From Aquatica leii (lineage: Eukaryota > Arthropoda > Insecta > Coleoptera > Lampyridae), in NCBI GenBank assembly GCA_035610365.1, contig CM069432.1:15810001-15874000 (forward strand): a stretch of DNA of 64,000 nucleotides, given 5' to 3'. Position 1 is the first letter of the stretch. Each line of letters begins with the position of its first letter. The notes below the pieces were generated by a model. That model ran no database searches, was not told the origin of the DNA, and saw only the letters and a list, made by a program, of their open reading frames with translations. Of the stretch, positions 1 through 10,460 are shown in pieces. The position numbers were made by a program, and so were the translations under genes.

Positions 1-2
1 AG

Positions 3-188
3 CTAATCAATTTTGCCGAACCCAGTGACAATTTTTTGCCACATAATGTCGCCGCAGTGGTAGACACGATAGTGCGTAAGATGAACCGGAAAGCAGTAGA
101 AGTAACTCAAGTACGGAATGAGGTTTACTTAATATTTAAGCAAGGGTGCTATTCGTGGTCCCCAGCTCAGATCCACCAGGAAGGTTAA
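3..188 (+). pseudogene. Open frame of unknown product at window edge
   Basis: The frame starting at base 3 is open for 61 codons to a TAA at 186-188. The peptide includes the stretch VVDTIVRKMNRKAVEVTQV. I do not recognise it. It lies upstream of the gag remnant and may be the tail of an exon or of an adjacent element cut by the window edge. There is no start codon inside the window, and an open stretch of this length can occur by chance. Confidence 0.2.
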
Positions 189-459
189 TGGGCAAGGTTA
201 GCACCGTAAAAGAGATCTTAAATTGGAAACCGGATCAATTTTACAAATAATACCACGGTGAAGGAATGAAAAAAAATGACTATAAAAATTGCAAAAATTA
301 CTAATTGCGAACTTGAATATAACGGAACAGCAGAAACCAAGAAATCATAAAAACTTTATATTTTCTATGAAGTAATCTAATACGGGTAACGCATATTCGG
401 TTACACGACCGCACCTCTCCTACCTCAGATCCCGCCAGATTATAAACGAAAACGTCCCT

Positions 460-1217
460 ATGCAATCAGTCGTGATGACGCAAGATCAACTGAACGCATT
501 GTTGCTAGGTATGCGAAATATCCTCGCCGGAGATACGGGTGCCGCTTCCGCCGCAGTTACTCCAATAAATGCAGTAATTTTTCAAAATGCAAGTCGCGTT
601 TTGCCAGAAAGAAAAACGAAGATTGCGACGCCTTCATCGACGCAATCAACGTTTACAAAGAATGTTTACAGATCTCAGACACGAACGCGATCAAGGGCCT
701 GTCCATGCTATTGGATGGCTTGGCCGCCACTTGGTACCAGGGTATGAAAGCCACTATCACTTCCTGGGACGATGCCCTCAAGGCGCTTAGGCACGCGTTT
801 GGATTTAATAAACTTTTGCACCAAATCTTTAAAGAACTCTTCCCGAAAGAACAGGGCGAAAAAAAAATCTACGGATGTGTTCGTGTTCGTGCACTATTAG
901 ATCGCTTACCTCCTACGTCCAAACTTCATCAAACACATCAAATACATATGATATACGGGCTACTTAGTAGGACAATCCGACAACAATTGCGGCGCAACGA
1001 CGTTAAAACTTTTAACGATTTGATCGATAAAGCTAGAAGCATAGAAGACAGCTTTTCTGAAACTTCAGTACAGCAAAATATCAGTACTACTGCGTCTTTG
1101 GAAAAACATTCAAAATTACGGCCCAAATGCTCGCATTGCAAAAATTTTGAGCATGTACAAGTTCACAATCAAAAGCAGAAGCACCCAAACCGGGTTCGCA
1201 GAGGAATGCACAACTAA
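460..1217 (+). pseudogene. gag: gag of Ty3/gypsy element, frameshifted
   Basis: This is the capsid-type Gag of an insect Ty3/gypsy element. The ATG at 460 opens MQSVVMTQDQLNALLLGM. The reading then shifts near 580-600. The conserved capsid segment is read in another frame, giving FIDAINVYKECLQI and then LLDGLAATWYQGMKA at 705-755. The run ALRHAFG followed by IFKELFPKEQGE is typical of the gag family that packages the element's RNA. A possible zinc-knuckle start (CSHCKNF) lies near 1126-1149, after which the frame is lost. At least one frameshift and a terminal stop make it non-functional. The family assignment is from remembered motif order, not a search. Confidence 0.8.
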
Positions 1218-1223
1218 CATGTT

Positions 1224-1645
1224 TTGGTTGCGGAACTCTCTACATCCACACCTACCGTTAACAATGCCGCCTCCATCGAATTGTTATTCACAGATGTGTA
1301 CATACCAACGAGTTCTTCTCGACCCTTAATATTAATTACAGTTATTAACAAAACCGGCTTAGGATATGTTGATTTTGGTGCAAAATGCAGTATTGCAGGT
1401 TACAAATTGTATCCGTATTTGCGATCAATTGATTGCTCGTTCACCACGACAAACATGCAAATGATTCTAGCCGATGGTGAAGCCAGAATGGGTAACGCCG
1501 AAGTCTTTCAATGCGATGTTCAACTTCAGAACAAAACGTCGTAGCAATACCCGAATACACCAATAGCGGAACTCTTCTTGGAGTCGATTTTATTGCTCCT
1601 GCGCGAATTTTTCCAAAATGCAATGTCGTTTGCTGATGACACAAC
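1224..1645 (+). pseudogene. gypsy aspartic protease remnant
   Basis: This is the retroviral-type aspartic protease region between gag and RT. The segment reads LILITVINKTGLGYVDFGA at about 1327-1383. The catalytic D-[ST]-G triad of the family is changed to DFG here. A downstream GTLLGVDFIAPARIF near 1569-1613 matches the C-terminal part of insect gypsy protease domains. Stops at about 1541 and after 1630 break the frame. With the catalytic triad altered and stops present, no active protease is expected. Confidence 0.65.
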
Positions 1646-1749
1646 TTTAATTTTGATTTTCATCAAGAACCTGTAACTGCTGATGCTACGCAAATGTTAA
1701 TGGTTAACTCCGTCGACGTCGATCTATCTGTACGAAAAGATGAGGCCAC

Positions 1750-2662
1750 GCAAGCGAACGACTCTGAACGTGTTCTCCTGGAAGCATTAATTCAAGAACA
1801 TTGTGAAGTTTTTGAATAGAACAAGGAACCTACTTCTTTTGCGGAGCACAGAATTCTATTATCAGATAATACTCCAATTTCGGTACCTCCCTACCGCCTC
1901 GCTCCTTCTAAAAAGGAAGTTCTCAGAAAGGAACTAGACAACTTACTCGAACACAAAATAATAGAAGAGTGCGAAACGCCTTTCGCTACTCCGGTAGTAC
2001 TGGTACCAAAAAAGGATGGAACCAATAGACTCTGTGTCGACTATAGACGTCTAAACTCAGTCACTCGTTCGGACCAATACCCGCTCCCGAGAATAGACGC
2101 TCTACTCCATTCCACGTATAATGCCGTCTACATGTTTACGCTTGACTTGCGGATACCACTAAATCCCGGTTAAGTTAGAAGATCGAGACAAGCTGCATTC
2201 ATTACGTCATTCGCCACATTTAGATATAAAATGATGCCTTTCGGTCTTAAAACAGCACACGCTACGTTTCAACTTTTGATGGACCGATTCCGATCAGGTC
2301 TACAACATATTTCGATGTTTGTCTACCTGAATGACCTAATAATACTTCCCTCTTTGTTTGAAGCACATCTAACAGACCTAAGAGAAGTGTTTGCCCGTCT
2401 GAAATTGTCTAAGCTAACGCTGAACAGTGCTAAATGTACTTTTAGCAGTACGAAGGTAAAATACCTAGGACATATCATTACGATAGAAGGTATCTCCCCA
2501 AACCCAGCTAAAATTATCGCAATAACGTCCATGCCCGAGCTAAAGAATGTGAAACAGTTATTGACTTTTCTCCAAACATGCTTTTGGTTCAAAAAGTTTG
2601 TGGAAAGCTTCGCACAAATCGCCAAGCCTCTTAGCAGTTTGACCAAAAAGAACGCAAAATAG
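1750..2662 (+). pseudogene. pol: gypsy reverse transcriptase remnant
   Basis: This is the RT domain of the Ty3/gypsy Pol. Visible blocks in order: ISVPPYRLAPSKKEVLRKEL (about 1878-1938), IIEECETPFATPVVLVPKKD (about 1960-2018), RLCVDYRRLNSVT, then MMPFGLKTAHATFQ at 2231. The catalytic YxDD box reads VYLNDLII at about 2321-2344, so the first catalytic Asp is Asn. The thumb and connection region follows with KYLGHIITIEGISP and ends at a TAG at 2660-2662. There is a stop near 1817 and a disrupted stretch near 2150-2230. The domain identity is certain, and the enzyme is dead. Confidence 0.92.
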
Positions 2663-3130
2663 CAGTGGGGTCTTGAGCAAAACGCATCTTCCGAGAGGCT
2701 CAAGGAATTGCTGACAACCAGCCCGAATCTGCGCCAGGTCGACCCTATGCAACCCTATGTACTATGCACATACGCTAGCTCCTACGCAATAGGTGCGGCT
2801 CTACTCCAGGGGAAGAGACTAAAGGAAAAACCGATAGAATACACCAGCCGATTGCTGACGCCCGCAGAAATATACTACCACACGACCGAGAGAGAAACTC
2901 TTAGTATTGTGTGGGCAGTAAACAAATTTTGAGGCTACATTAAAGGTTCCTCCGTCGTAGTCAAGAGTGACCACCAACCACTACGATGACTGATGTCACT
3001 AAAATCTCTAAGTGGAAGATTAGCCCGATGGGCCTTGGCTCTACAGCGATACAACCTAAAAATAGAATGCACACTAGGCCGCAGCAATGCCCTAGCTAAC
3101 ACACTGTCCAGACCACCTTGCCACGATACT
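2663..3130 (+). pseudogene. pol: gypsy RNase H remnant
   Basis: This is a continuation of Pol after the RT stop. The RNase H segment is recognisable as VLCTYASSYAIGAALLQ near 2758-2808, followed by PIEYTSRLLTPAE and YYHTTERETLSIVWAV. TERE is the usual catalytic Glu block of gypsy RNase H. A stop at 2930 and a frame change precede the SLSGRLARWALALQRYNL segment at about 3002-3055 and the tether toward integrase. It would remove template RNA from RNA-DNA hybrids during reverse transcription, but this copy is broken. Confidence 0.85.
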
Positions 3131-4500
3131 AACGCAACCGAGTTCGAATTTTGCTTAGTATCCGTCGACCTACCAGGTGATAGTGCAAAGGCTATCCGAC
3201 AGGCTCAGGTGGAAGATCTTGACCTAAAAGAAATAATAGACGCTTTTGGGAATTCTGAACCGAACGAACTGGATGATCGCAGATGGAGTGATCAAGGTTA
3301 CGTAATGTTAAATGGTATACTGCACAGGTACTCTCCTGACAACGATGGAGAAGACGCCCAACAAGTCGTTCCCAAATCAGAAATTCCAACCGTACTGAAA
3401 ACACTGCACGATTCACCTCTTGCATGCCAGCATGGAGCGCACTCTTCAAAGAATCGTTCCTCGATACTATTGGCTTGGAATGTCAAAAGTACAAGATTAC
3501 TAACCTGAAACCCCCAGGCCTAGTACAAACTCCAGTGCAAGCCCAACGATTTGAAGTAATCTCAATCGACCTATTTGGCCTTTTACCTGAGGCACCAACT
3601 GGTAAAAAGTGAATATTTATCGTTGAAGATACGTCTAGCAGATGGACAGAACTTTTCCTATTCGAAGCTGCAACAGCCAAAGCTTGTGCCCAATGTTTGA
3701 TAGAAGAAGTACTACTACGATATGGTATACCTCGCCAAGTAATAAGTGACAATGGTCCAGAATTTGTAAGCGATGTTATGCAAAAAGTTGCCCTAGTCCT
3801 AAACTTCAAACAGCAACTCATCCCTTCTTATTATCATCCCGCTAACCCGGTCGAACGTCAAAATCGAGATCTTAAAACGCAACTCGCGATTCTAACCAAA
3901 AGTGATCATACCAGTTGGAGAGACAAACTTGCTTGTGTACGGTTCGCAATCAACACATCTCGTTGCCAATCAACAAGATTTACTCCCGCATATCTAACTT
4001 TCGCGCGTGAACTGCGTACTCCAGAGGATGTGCAACGCGATTTATGTAATATCATAGACAATGAGAATTTTGTGCCGCAAATAACTTCGTATTTACGTAC
4101 GTTAGCGTATACTTTAAGTTAAGCTCGCGAAAACCATGCACTTTCTCATGATTCAAGTAAGAAGTTTGCCGATCGGTCATGTCGCGACGTGCCGCCTTTT
4201 TGAATGAACGATCGTGTACTTGTAGACCTTATATGATCATGAACCCGATAATCCAACGGTTCCGTGAGGGACATACAACGTATCAGCTCTAACCCCGTAT
4301 GCTGCTCCTGCGGAGGACGAGACTCTGCCATTGCATCCCATACGGAAGCGAGGACGACCTCCCAAGCCCACTGCTGTGCCGAAGCAGAAGCTATGTGCCA
4401 ATCGACCTACTTTCACTAGCTAGCTCCCCTCCCGTCAGATCTTCGACGAGGGTCCCCAAGAAGAAGACTTTCTACGAATAGACACCCAACCTTTCATTGT
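3131..4500 (+). pseudogene. pol: gypsy integrase remnant with C-terminal tail
   Basis: This is the integrase of the same element. The HHCC zinc region is damaged: a His-rich LHDSPLACQHG near 3403-3435 runs into a deletion before LECQKYKITN. The catalytic core is clearer. ISIDLFG carries the first Asp (about 3562-3582). After a stop at 3610, VISDNGPEFVSDVM carries the second Asp (about 3739-3780) and PVERQNRDLK carries the Glu (about 3847-3876). The core ends at a TAA at 4120-4122. A degenerate tail reaches about 4500 with PHPRLLMWYKGG just before the polypurine tract. The DDE residues survive, but frameshifts and stops do not allow a full protein. Confidence 0.88.
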
Positions 4501-4527
4501 ACCCCATCCGAGGCTGTTGATGTGGTA

Positions 4528-4540
4528 CAAAGGGGGAGAA
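4528..4540 (+). other. Polypurine tract of the gypsy element
   Basis: CAAAGGGGGAGAA lies immediately upstream of the first TG of the LTR. In LTR retrotransposons this tract primes plus-strand DNA synthesis, and its position supports the LTR boundary. Confidence 0.75.
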
Positions 4541-4541
4541 A

Positions 4542-4686
4542 TGTAACGCTACTGACTTCCGGAACGCCCCTGTCATATTATTACAGCCCACTATATTACC
4601 GACTATGTAATATAATATATACTAAGGTGTGAAGATGTAATCTGTTGTGTTGTTTATAGTAAAATAAAGCAATTAAAACGATTACA
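4542..4686 (+). repeat. Short 3' LTR of the gypsy element
   Basis: This 145-bp segment starts TGTAACGC and ends CGATTACA, giving the TG...CA ends and the short TGTAA/TTACA inversion expected of an LTR. It follows the polypurine tract directly. An AATAAA polyadenylation-type signal lies near 4663. No 5' partner is in the window, so the length cannot be checked against a second copy. Confidence 0.7.
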
Positions 4687-4709
4687 ACCCCCTTACAATA
4701 TGCCCTTAC

Positions 4710-4780
4710 AAAATTAATTTAATTAATTGTTTTTTCACTTCTTCACCGATCTGCTTACCGAATGAAATCAATACTGATCA
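4710..4780 (+). repeat. Left terminal inverted repeat
   Basis: Reverse-complement match to 13118-13186 with only a few mismatches. The end is extremely A+T-rich and is followed by CACTTCTTCACC and ACCGAATGAAATCAATACTG. Confidence 0.85.
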
Positions 4781-5152
4781 AAAGACAAAGTATGAAAAAT
4801 ATGCAAACGATAAGTCGCCCACCTTTATCCTGTCACTACTATAAGTCGCCACGTATAATAGGTTAAGTTGATATTAGGTAACTTCACTAATCTGCTTACT
4901 GATTGAAATTTATATGAAAATAAAGAGAATTTTATGCCGAACACGATGGGATAGAGTCTTCTAGATAAAACCTGTCAAATCTATGGTTCGTCTCGATTTT
5001 AAACGGTGCGTGCGAAAGAAACGTAGCGCGTGCTGCTCAGTGTGCTATAGGAAGACACAGCGGTAACCGGTTGATAGCAGCTGTTGGTGTTGCATCCGAG
5101 TGTGTATTATAAACACTGTTCTCGACAGACGCAGAGTGAAATACGTTGAAAA

Positions 5153-5398
5153 ATGAAAAATAAAAAGTGCTTTCTGTGCGAGGCAAAGGACTCCGTATTG
5201 GATTTCGACACTGCAGCATTTAAGAATTGTTTGTTAAAGTTATTGTACCGAAAACATAAAAAATTTAAATAGTACGAGATTAACCTGACTACAAAGTTGC
5301 TTAATGTAGTCGGTTATCATTCGTCTTGTTATAAAAAGGTTACGTCACTGACGAAGAAATATGCTGAAGATTTTAATAATTTCATCGCGAATCTGGAG
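5153..5398 (+). pseudogene. Exon 1 of the PIN/FEN-like element gene (zinc-type motif)
   Basis: The ATG at 5153 opens MKNKKCFLCEAKDSVLDF. An 82-codon exon ends at a consensus donor, GAG|GTGAGT, at 5398/5399. The exon contains a CxxC pair (CFLC) near the start and HxxC (YHSSCYKKVT) near the end, a spacing that suggests a zinc-binding module. One in-frame TAG at 5270-5272 kills the exon. The TATTATAAACAC stretch upstream near 5105 could be promoter sequence, but that is not demonstrable. The motif arrangement matches the N-terminus of the uncharacterised transposon family seen again in the downstream segments. Confidence 0.65.
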
Positions 5399-5609
5399 GT
5401 GAGTACATATTAAATTGTGCATTGAATCATAATCAATTCCAGGGTAAAATAACTCGTTGAAATTTTTCGTAAAGTAATGAGAAATAACGGACGAAATAAC
5501 TAAAATAAAAAATTTCCAAACCAAGTCCCGGCAATCCCAGACCTTGAAGTACCTTGTGTTTCGATAACAACAAAAGAGAAGTGTAAACGCCGTGCTCAAT
5601 GTTATGTTT

Positions 5610-5830
5610 CCCCTGGGTGAAGATTCTATAAAGCGAATGAAAGCCATCGCAAGAAGTGTTAATGATACTGAAATGCTTTCAAAACTTGATAATCAAACTG
5701 TGGCCTATCACAAGGCATGTTACGCTGCATATCAGAAAAAAGAGAAGCGGTGTACCAAGTGTTGATTCTGCTTGGCACCAATCTAGACAATTTTAATACA
5801 AAAGAAATCATTGAAAACTCCAAAGTAATG
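5610..5830 (+). pseudogene. Exon 2 fragment of the PIN/FEN-like element gene
   Basis: An open segment reads GEDSIKRMKAIARSVNDTEM and then VAYHKACYAAYQKKEKRC before a stop at about 5762. The second HxxC motif (YHKACY) repeats the exon 1 pattern, so the N-terminus seems to have two related zinc-type modules. Coding similarity is lost just before the Tc1/mariner insertion at 5833. No splice acceptor was assigned with confidence. Confidence 0.55.
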
Positions 5831-5832
5831 TA

Positions 5833-7437
5833 CAGTCAATAAATTAAAAATCGAGACACTACCTGCGTCCGAATACAAGAATTTAGTTGTTTAAATGAGG
5901 TTTAACCCTATCAATTACAGACCCCAAATAATTTCAGGTAAACTATTTATTGTCCATACTTTGTAATCTGCTAGTTGTTTTTACTAAAGAATGATTTTAT
6001 CGTTTACGTTTGCAATGCACTGCTTTTGGCGGTTACATTTTTAAAGAAATTTAAATTTGGAAATGCATAATCAAATTGGTTAGTAGTTTAAGCTTGATTA
6101 TTAAGATAAACAACTAAAAGACTATGGCAGATTTAAGAAAAGCACAGCATTATTATTAACAGATATAATAATTAATAGATAATCCACAATTTTTTTAAAA
6201 GCAATTACTTCATTACATCAGCATATCATTGCTTAAATACCTACTAATGCTAAATCGTTGAAGACGAAACGGGTTATTGAATTGTTACGATCATTTTATT
6301 TGTTCTGATTGACTTGTTGTCATTCAATTTAGATCGAATAAATCAAATATCAGAAAACAATTAGTTTCCCTATAAATTAGACAAACCGTTAAAATGTAAA
6401 GTAATCGTATTCAACAAAAAATTGTCTACCAATGTTTGTTTTCTTAAATGTAGCAAATTATTATATTCAATACGGTAATTTTTTACAGACATTTTTAACT
6501 ACAAGTGATCATGAATTAATATTTTTTTCTAAAAGTGCAAGGACACGCTTTGTCTGCAACAATATAGCACCAGTAGGTATTTAGGAAATGATATTCGCTA
6601 ATTAGCTTTTGTGTAAGAATTTCTTAAACACAAGAATCATATATATCATTAAATTTCTTTTTTAGTTATTTAAGTTAATTGTCAAATTTAATTTATAAAC
6701 TAACAAAATTCCAAGATTAAAATAAATCCAACTATTTAGAAAACGTAACAAAAAGTATACAAAGGTCATTAAAAGTAACAAAAGAATCGTGAAAATACCG
6801 GAAATGTATTTATTGTGATGATAATTATATATTGTATAAACATTTCTTAACTCATGGTATTTGGGAATATTGATTTAAATCAACTAAAATTTAGTCTACT
6901 AGTTATGCACGTTTTCACACTCAATTATAATGTATAATAAATTCCAGAATTTCTTAAAATCGCAATCAAAACAATTTGTCTTTAAAAAAAATAGCATTAC
7001 AAATTTACAATTAAGTAAGAAATCTTTTTTGGTTATTATTTTGTCACAAGGTAATCTTAAATTCTGACTGTGTTATAATACCTAAATGTTATGCAATAAA
7101 CTGATACTCATATTCGTTAATGAAGCGTTTATTATACTAAAATATTGTATAACCATATGGAGCATAAAACTAATAACGATATAAACTTCTTTGTTTTTAA
7201 TACATTCCTTTAACCGCCTGGGTATGGATGCTATCAAGTGATTTAACTATTCCACACCACTTGTCTCCCAAGCAATTTCAATCGCTCCAACTAATTCATT
7301 GCGATTTTGCGGTATGAAGATGGGACCTTGTTGTTCTTAAAGATATGCACCATGCACTTTGCTTGTTAGGGCAACACATTTAGGTTATTTTTTGTAACCA
7401 ACGACGAACCATCGTGGATGCGTCTATAGGCACATTG
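5833..7437 (+). repeat. Left arm of the 3.5-kb palindrome
   Basis: Reverse complement of 7725-9320. Examples are CAGTCAATAAATTAAAAATC at the outer end and GTAACCAACGACGAACCATC at the inner end. It is almost entirely non-coding and A+T-rich, apart from the inverted transposase C-terminal piece near 7205-7437. Confidence 0.92.
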
Positions 7438-7456
7438 AGGAAATCGTTATGAGGCC

Positions 7457-7975
7457 AATCATGTTAGAGAAACTAAACGTAGTGGCTACTTTTCTGTCAA
7501 TGTGTGGGGTTAGATTAGCTCGAGAGGTCCAGGTATTTGTTGGATCATCGATGGTCGACTAAATCCTCACGGTTATTTGAATATATTGCGGGATGTTATA
7601 GAGCCGTCTGTCGAAATTGTATATCCAGACAGAAATTATGTATTTCAACAAATAAGTTTTCTGTTATATATCATAAACTTCTTGATTTGACACAATGGTT
7701 TTGACACTTTTTTTGTTACAAGGGCAATGTGCCTATAGACGCATCCACGATGGTTCGTCGTTGGTTACAAAAAATAACCTAAATGTGTTGCCCTAACAAG
7801 CAAAGTGCATGGTGCATATCTTTAAGAACAACAAGGTCCCATCTTCATACCGCAAAATCGCAATGAATTAGTTGGAGCGATTGAAATTGCTTGGGAGACA
7901 AGTGGTGTGGAATAGTTAAATCACTTGATAGCATCCATACCCAGGCGGTTAAAGGAATGTATTCAAAACAAAGAA
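7457..7975 (+). pseudogene. Tc1/mariner transposase fragment (middle and C-terminus)
   Basis: This is the DDE-type cut-and-paste transposase of Tc1/mariner. Visible blocks in order: SGYFSVNVWG, a stop, ISSRGPGICWIIDGRLN, HGYLNILRDVIEPSV and YPDRNYVFQQ (to about 7653). The catalytic Asp expected right after QQ is missing, because about 70 unrelated bases intervene. VPIDASTMVRRWLQK then follows at 7729-7773. The C-terminus reads NELVGAIEIAWETSGVE (about 7864-7914), a stop, then LIASIPRRLKECI (about 7924-7962). The N-terminal HTH half is absent. Frameshifts and stops make it inactive. Confidence 0.8.
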
Positions 7976-9320
7976 GTTTATATCGTTATTAGTTTTATGC
8001 TCCATATGGTTATACAATATTTTAGTATAATAAACGCTTCATTAACGAATATGAGTATCAGTTTATTGCATAACATTTAGGTATTATAACACAGTCAGAA
8101 TTTAAGATTACATTGTGACAAAATAATAATCAAAAAAGATTTCTTACTTAATTGTAAATTTGTAATGCTATTTTTTTTAAAGACAAATTGTTTTGATTGC
8201 GATTTTAAGAAATTCTGGAATTTATTATACATTATAATTGAGTGTGAAAACGTGCATAACTAGTAGACTAAATTTTAGTTGATTTAAATCAATATTCCCA
8301 ATTACCATGAGTTAAGAAATGTTTATACAATATATAATTATCATCACAATAAATACATTTCCGGTATTTTCACGATTCTTTTGTTACTTTTAATGACCTT
8401 TGTATACTTTTTGTTATGTTTTCTAAATAGTTGGATTTATTTTAATCTTGGAATTTTGTTGGTCTATAAATTAAATTTGACAATTAACTTAAATAAGTAA
8501 AAAATAAATTTAATGATTCTTGTGTTTAAGAAATTCTTACACAAAAGCTAATTAGCGAATATCATTTCCTAAATACCTACTGGTGCTATATTGTTGCAGA
8601 CAAAGCGTGTCCTTGCACTTTTAGAAAAAAATATTAATTCATGATCACGTGTAGTTAAAAATGTCTGTAAAAAATTACCGTATTGAATATAATAATTTGC
8701 TACATTTAAGAAAACAAACATTGGTAGACGATTTTTTGTTGAATACGATTACTTTACATTTTAACGGTTTGTCTAATTTATAAGGAAACTAATAGTTTTC
8801 TGCTATTTGATTTATTCGATCTAAATTGAATGACAAAAAGTCAATCAGAACAAATAAAATTATCGTAACAATTCAATAACCCGTTTCGTCTTCAACGATT
8901 TAGCATTAGTAGGTATTTAAGCAATGATATGCTGATGTAATGAAGTAATTGCTTTTAAAAAAATTGTGGATTATCTATTAATTATTATTTCTGTTAATAA
9001 TAATGCTGTGCTTTTTTTAAAACAACTATAGTCTTTTAGTTGTTTATCTTAATAATCAAGCTTAAACTACTAACCAATTTGATTATGCATTTCCAAATTT
9101 AAATTTCTTTAAAAATGTAACCGCCAAAAGCAGTGCATTGCAAACGTAAACGATAAAATCATTCTTTAGTAAAAACAACTAGCAGATTGCAAAGTATGGA
9201 CAATAAATAGTTTACCTGAAACTATTTGGGGTCTGTAATTGATAGGGTTAAACTCTATTTAAACAACTAAATTCTTGTATTCGGATGCAGGTAGTGTCTC
9301 GATTTTTAATTTATTGACTG
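7725..9320 (-). repeat. Right arm of the 3.5-kb palindrome
   Basis: Reverse complement of 5833-7437. It begins with CAATGTGCCTATAGACGCAT, which is also the coding sequence just after the transposase's QQ motif. The duplication breakpoint therefore lies inside the transposase gene. Confidence 0.92.
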
Positions 9321-9323
9321 TAC

Positions 9324-10460
9324 TTGTCGCAGTTATTTTCAAGATACCATGCTTTAGTGTTGAAGGTCGGGAAGTTGACGATTAACTCCAAAGATATTGC
9401 AGATTACCGACCCAAAATTTTGAAAAAAAAAAATTAAAACATTTCGGAGACCGTATCACGATTGAAGCCTCTGTATAAAACCAATATCGACGTGTCAGTA
9501 ATGGCGAGTAACACAAAACTTTTAGAAACACAAGATGAGAACAGCTCGAGAACATTGCTTATGATCTCAGGAATTGCGTAAAAAATCTTATTAAATGCCG
9601 CTGCCGAGACGTTTAACCGCCGAGGACGTAATTTGTGGAGTATGTGTTATTCCTAAAATGTTTATCGACATTTATACGAAATCTAATTTCGGACCCGTCA
9701 TTTCCAGCAATGATGCAGATGAAACAACCGTCCCAGTAACGTCTATTTGTAGTGACATTATTTATGCCATTACGAATGGAAGAACCAAACCAGCCAAACA
9801 TCTGATCCTTGGACTGGCTGTGAAGTCTCTTACGAACTCTCGGCAAGCACTCACGATCCTCAACATGTATAGCCATACGATCGGATACAATGTGACTGAG
9901 GAGCTTGAGACGAAAATGACGTATACATCAGTGAAAAATGATACAATAATACCAACCGGTATCGATAACGGTGTTGAACGGAGCACTCATGTAGCTTTCT
10001 ACAATTTCGATCGCTTTGTTGATACCACTTCGGGTAAAGATACAATGCACGATACGGTTGGTATTATATATCAATTTGTTGGAACAGAAAATGAAGATTT
10101 TCATGATATGGAAACAACAACTTCTTCAAGCTTTCTGATGAATCACGACAGAGAAGAAAACCGGCCTGCAGTTGAAATGAAAGCAACAACTTCTTCAAGC
10201 TTTTGGCTCAATGGAAATACAAATTAAATTGAATCTAGAACTTCCATCCCTCTGCCGAACGACGATACGGAAGTATACCAACCGACGGCACGTAAAAGAA
10301 GTCGCTTTAATGAAATGGCACGAGCAATTCGATCATACTACTCAAAACCAACAGCAAGCATACAATTGCTTGCCGTTGATTTGTTTAGTAATACAATTGA
10401 CGTATGTAGAGACGCCGCGCCGTAAATGCAGCCGTAGAGAAAGATAAATTGTAGATCATG
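9324..10460 (+). pseudogene. Central segment A of the PIN/FEN-like element gene
   Basis: The coding region resumes after the palindromic insertion. The longest clean frame is 9595-10227 (210 codons from an ATG). It contains KHLILGLAVKSLTNSRQALT, YNVTEELETKMTYTS, then HVAFYNFDRFVDTTSGKDT and MHDTVGIIYQ. This last block is the hallmark of the insect/cnidarian transposon family. The ATG at 9595 is probably internal, because the family protein extends further upstream and decayed sequence continues back to 9324. A tandem echo, TTTSSSF, occurs twice near the end (10109-10206). After the TAA at 10225 the frame moves, with LPNDDTEVYQPTARKRSRF in another frame. Confidence 0.65.

Larger units (their letters stand above)
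1..4686 (+). mobile_element. Degenerate Ty3/gypsy LTR retrotransposon, 5' end outside window
   Basis: Plus-strand remains appear in the canonical Ty3/gypsy order: gag, protease, reverse transcriptase, RNase H, integrase, polypurine tract, 3' LTR. Every domain carries frameshifts or stops, so the copy is dead. No matching 5' LTR is seen in the first 460 bases, so the 5' end is either truncated or upstream of the window. The 3' boundary is the TTACA end of a short LTR at 4686, immediately before the TIR of the next element. It is unlike the second gypsy lineage in this window, which has LTRs of about 1.2 kb. Confidence 0.88.
5833..9320 (+). mobile_element. Palindromic Tc1/mariner element with 1.6-kb arms
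   Basis: The segment is flanked by TA on both sides (5831-5832 and 9321-9322), and its ends are CAGTCAATAAATT and its reverse complement, as in Tc1/mariner transposons. The whole length folds into an inverted repeat: arms 5833-7437 and 7725-9320 around a spacer of about 287 bp. Arm identity is high by eye, with scattered substitutions and small indels. A plus-strand Tc1-type transposase fragment spans the spacer and the inner right arm, and the left arm carries the inverted copy of its 3' part. No N-terminal DNA-binding half is present, so the element cannot move on its own. It is inserted inside the gene of the 4710-13186 element. Confidence 0.85.

Noticed and set aside
5833-9320. Palindrome dismissed as an assembly artefact
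   Set aside because: TA flanks, Tc1-type ends, a non-duplicated spacer and scattered arm differences argue for a real element, though long-read proof is still desirable.
9613-10045. Minus-strand open frames opposite 9595-10227
   Set aside because: They overlap the plus-strand frame with family motifs and have no recognisable content, so they are shadow frames.
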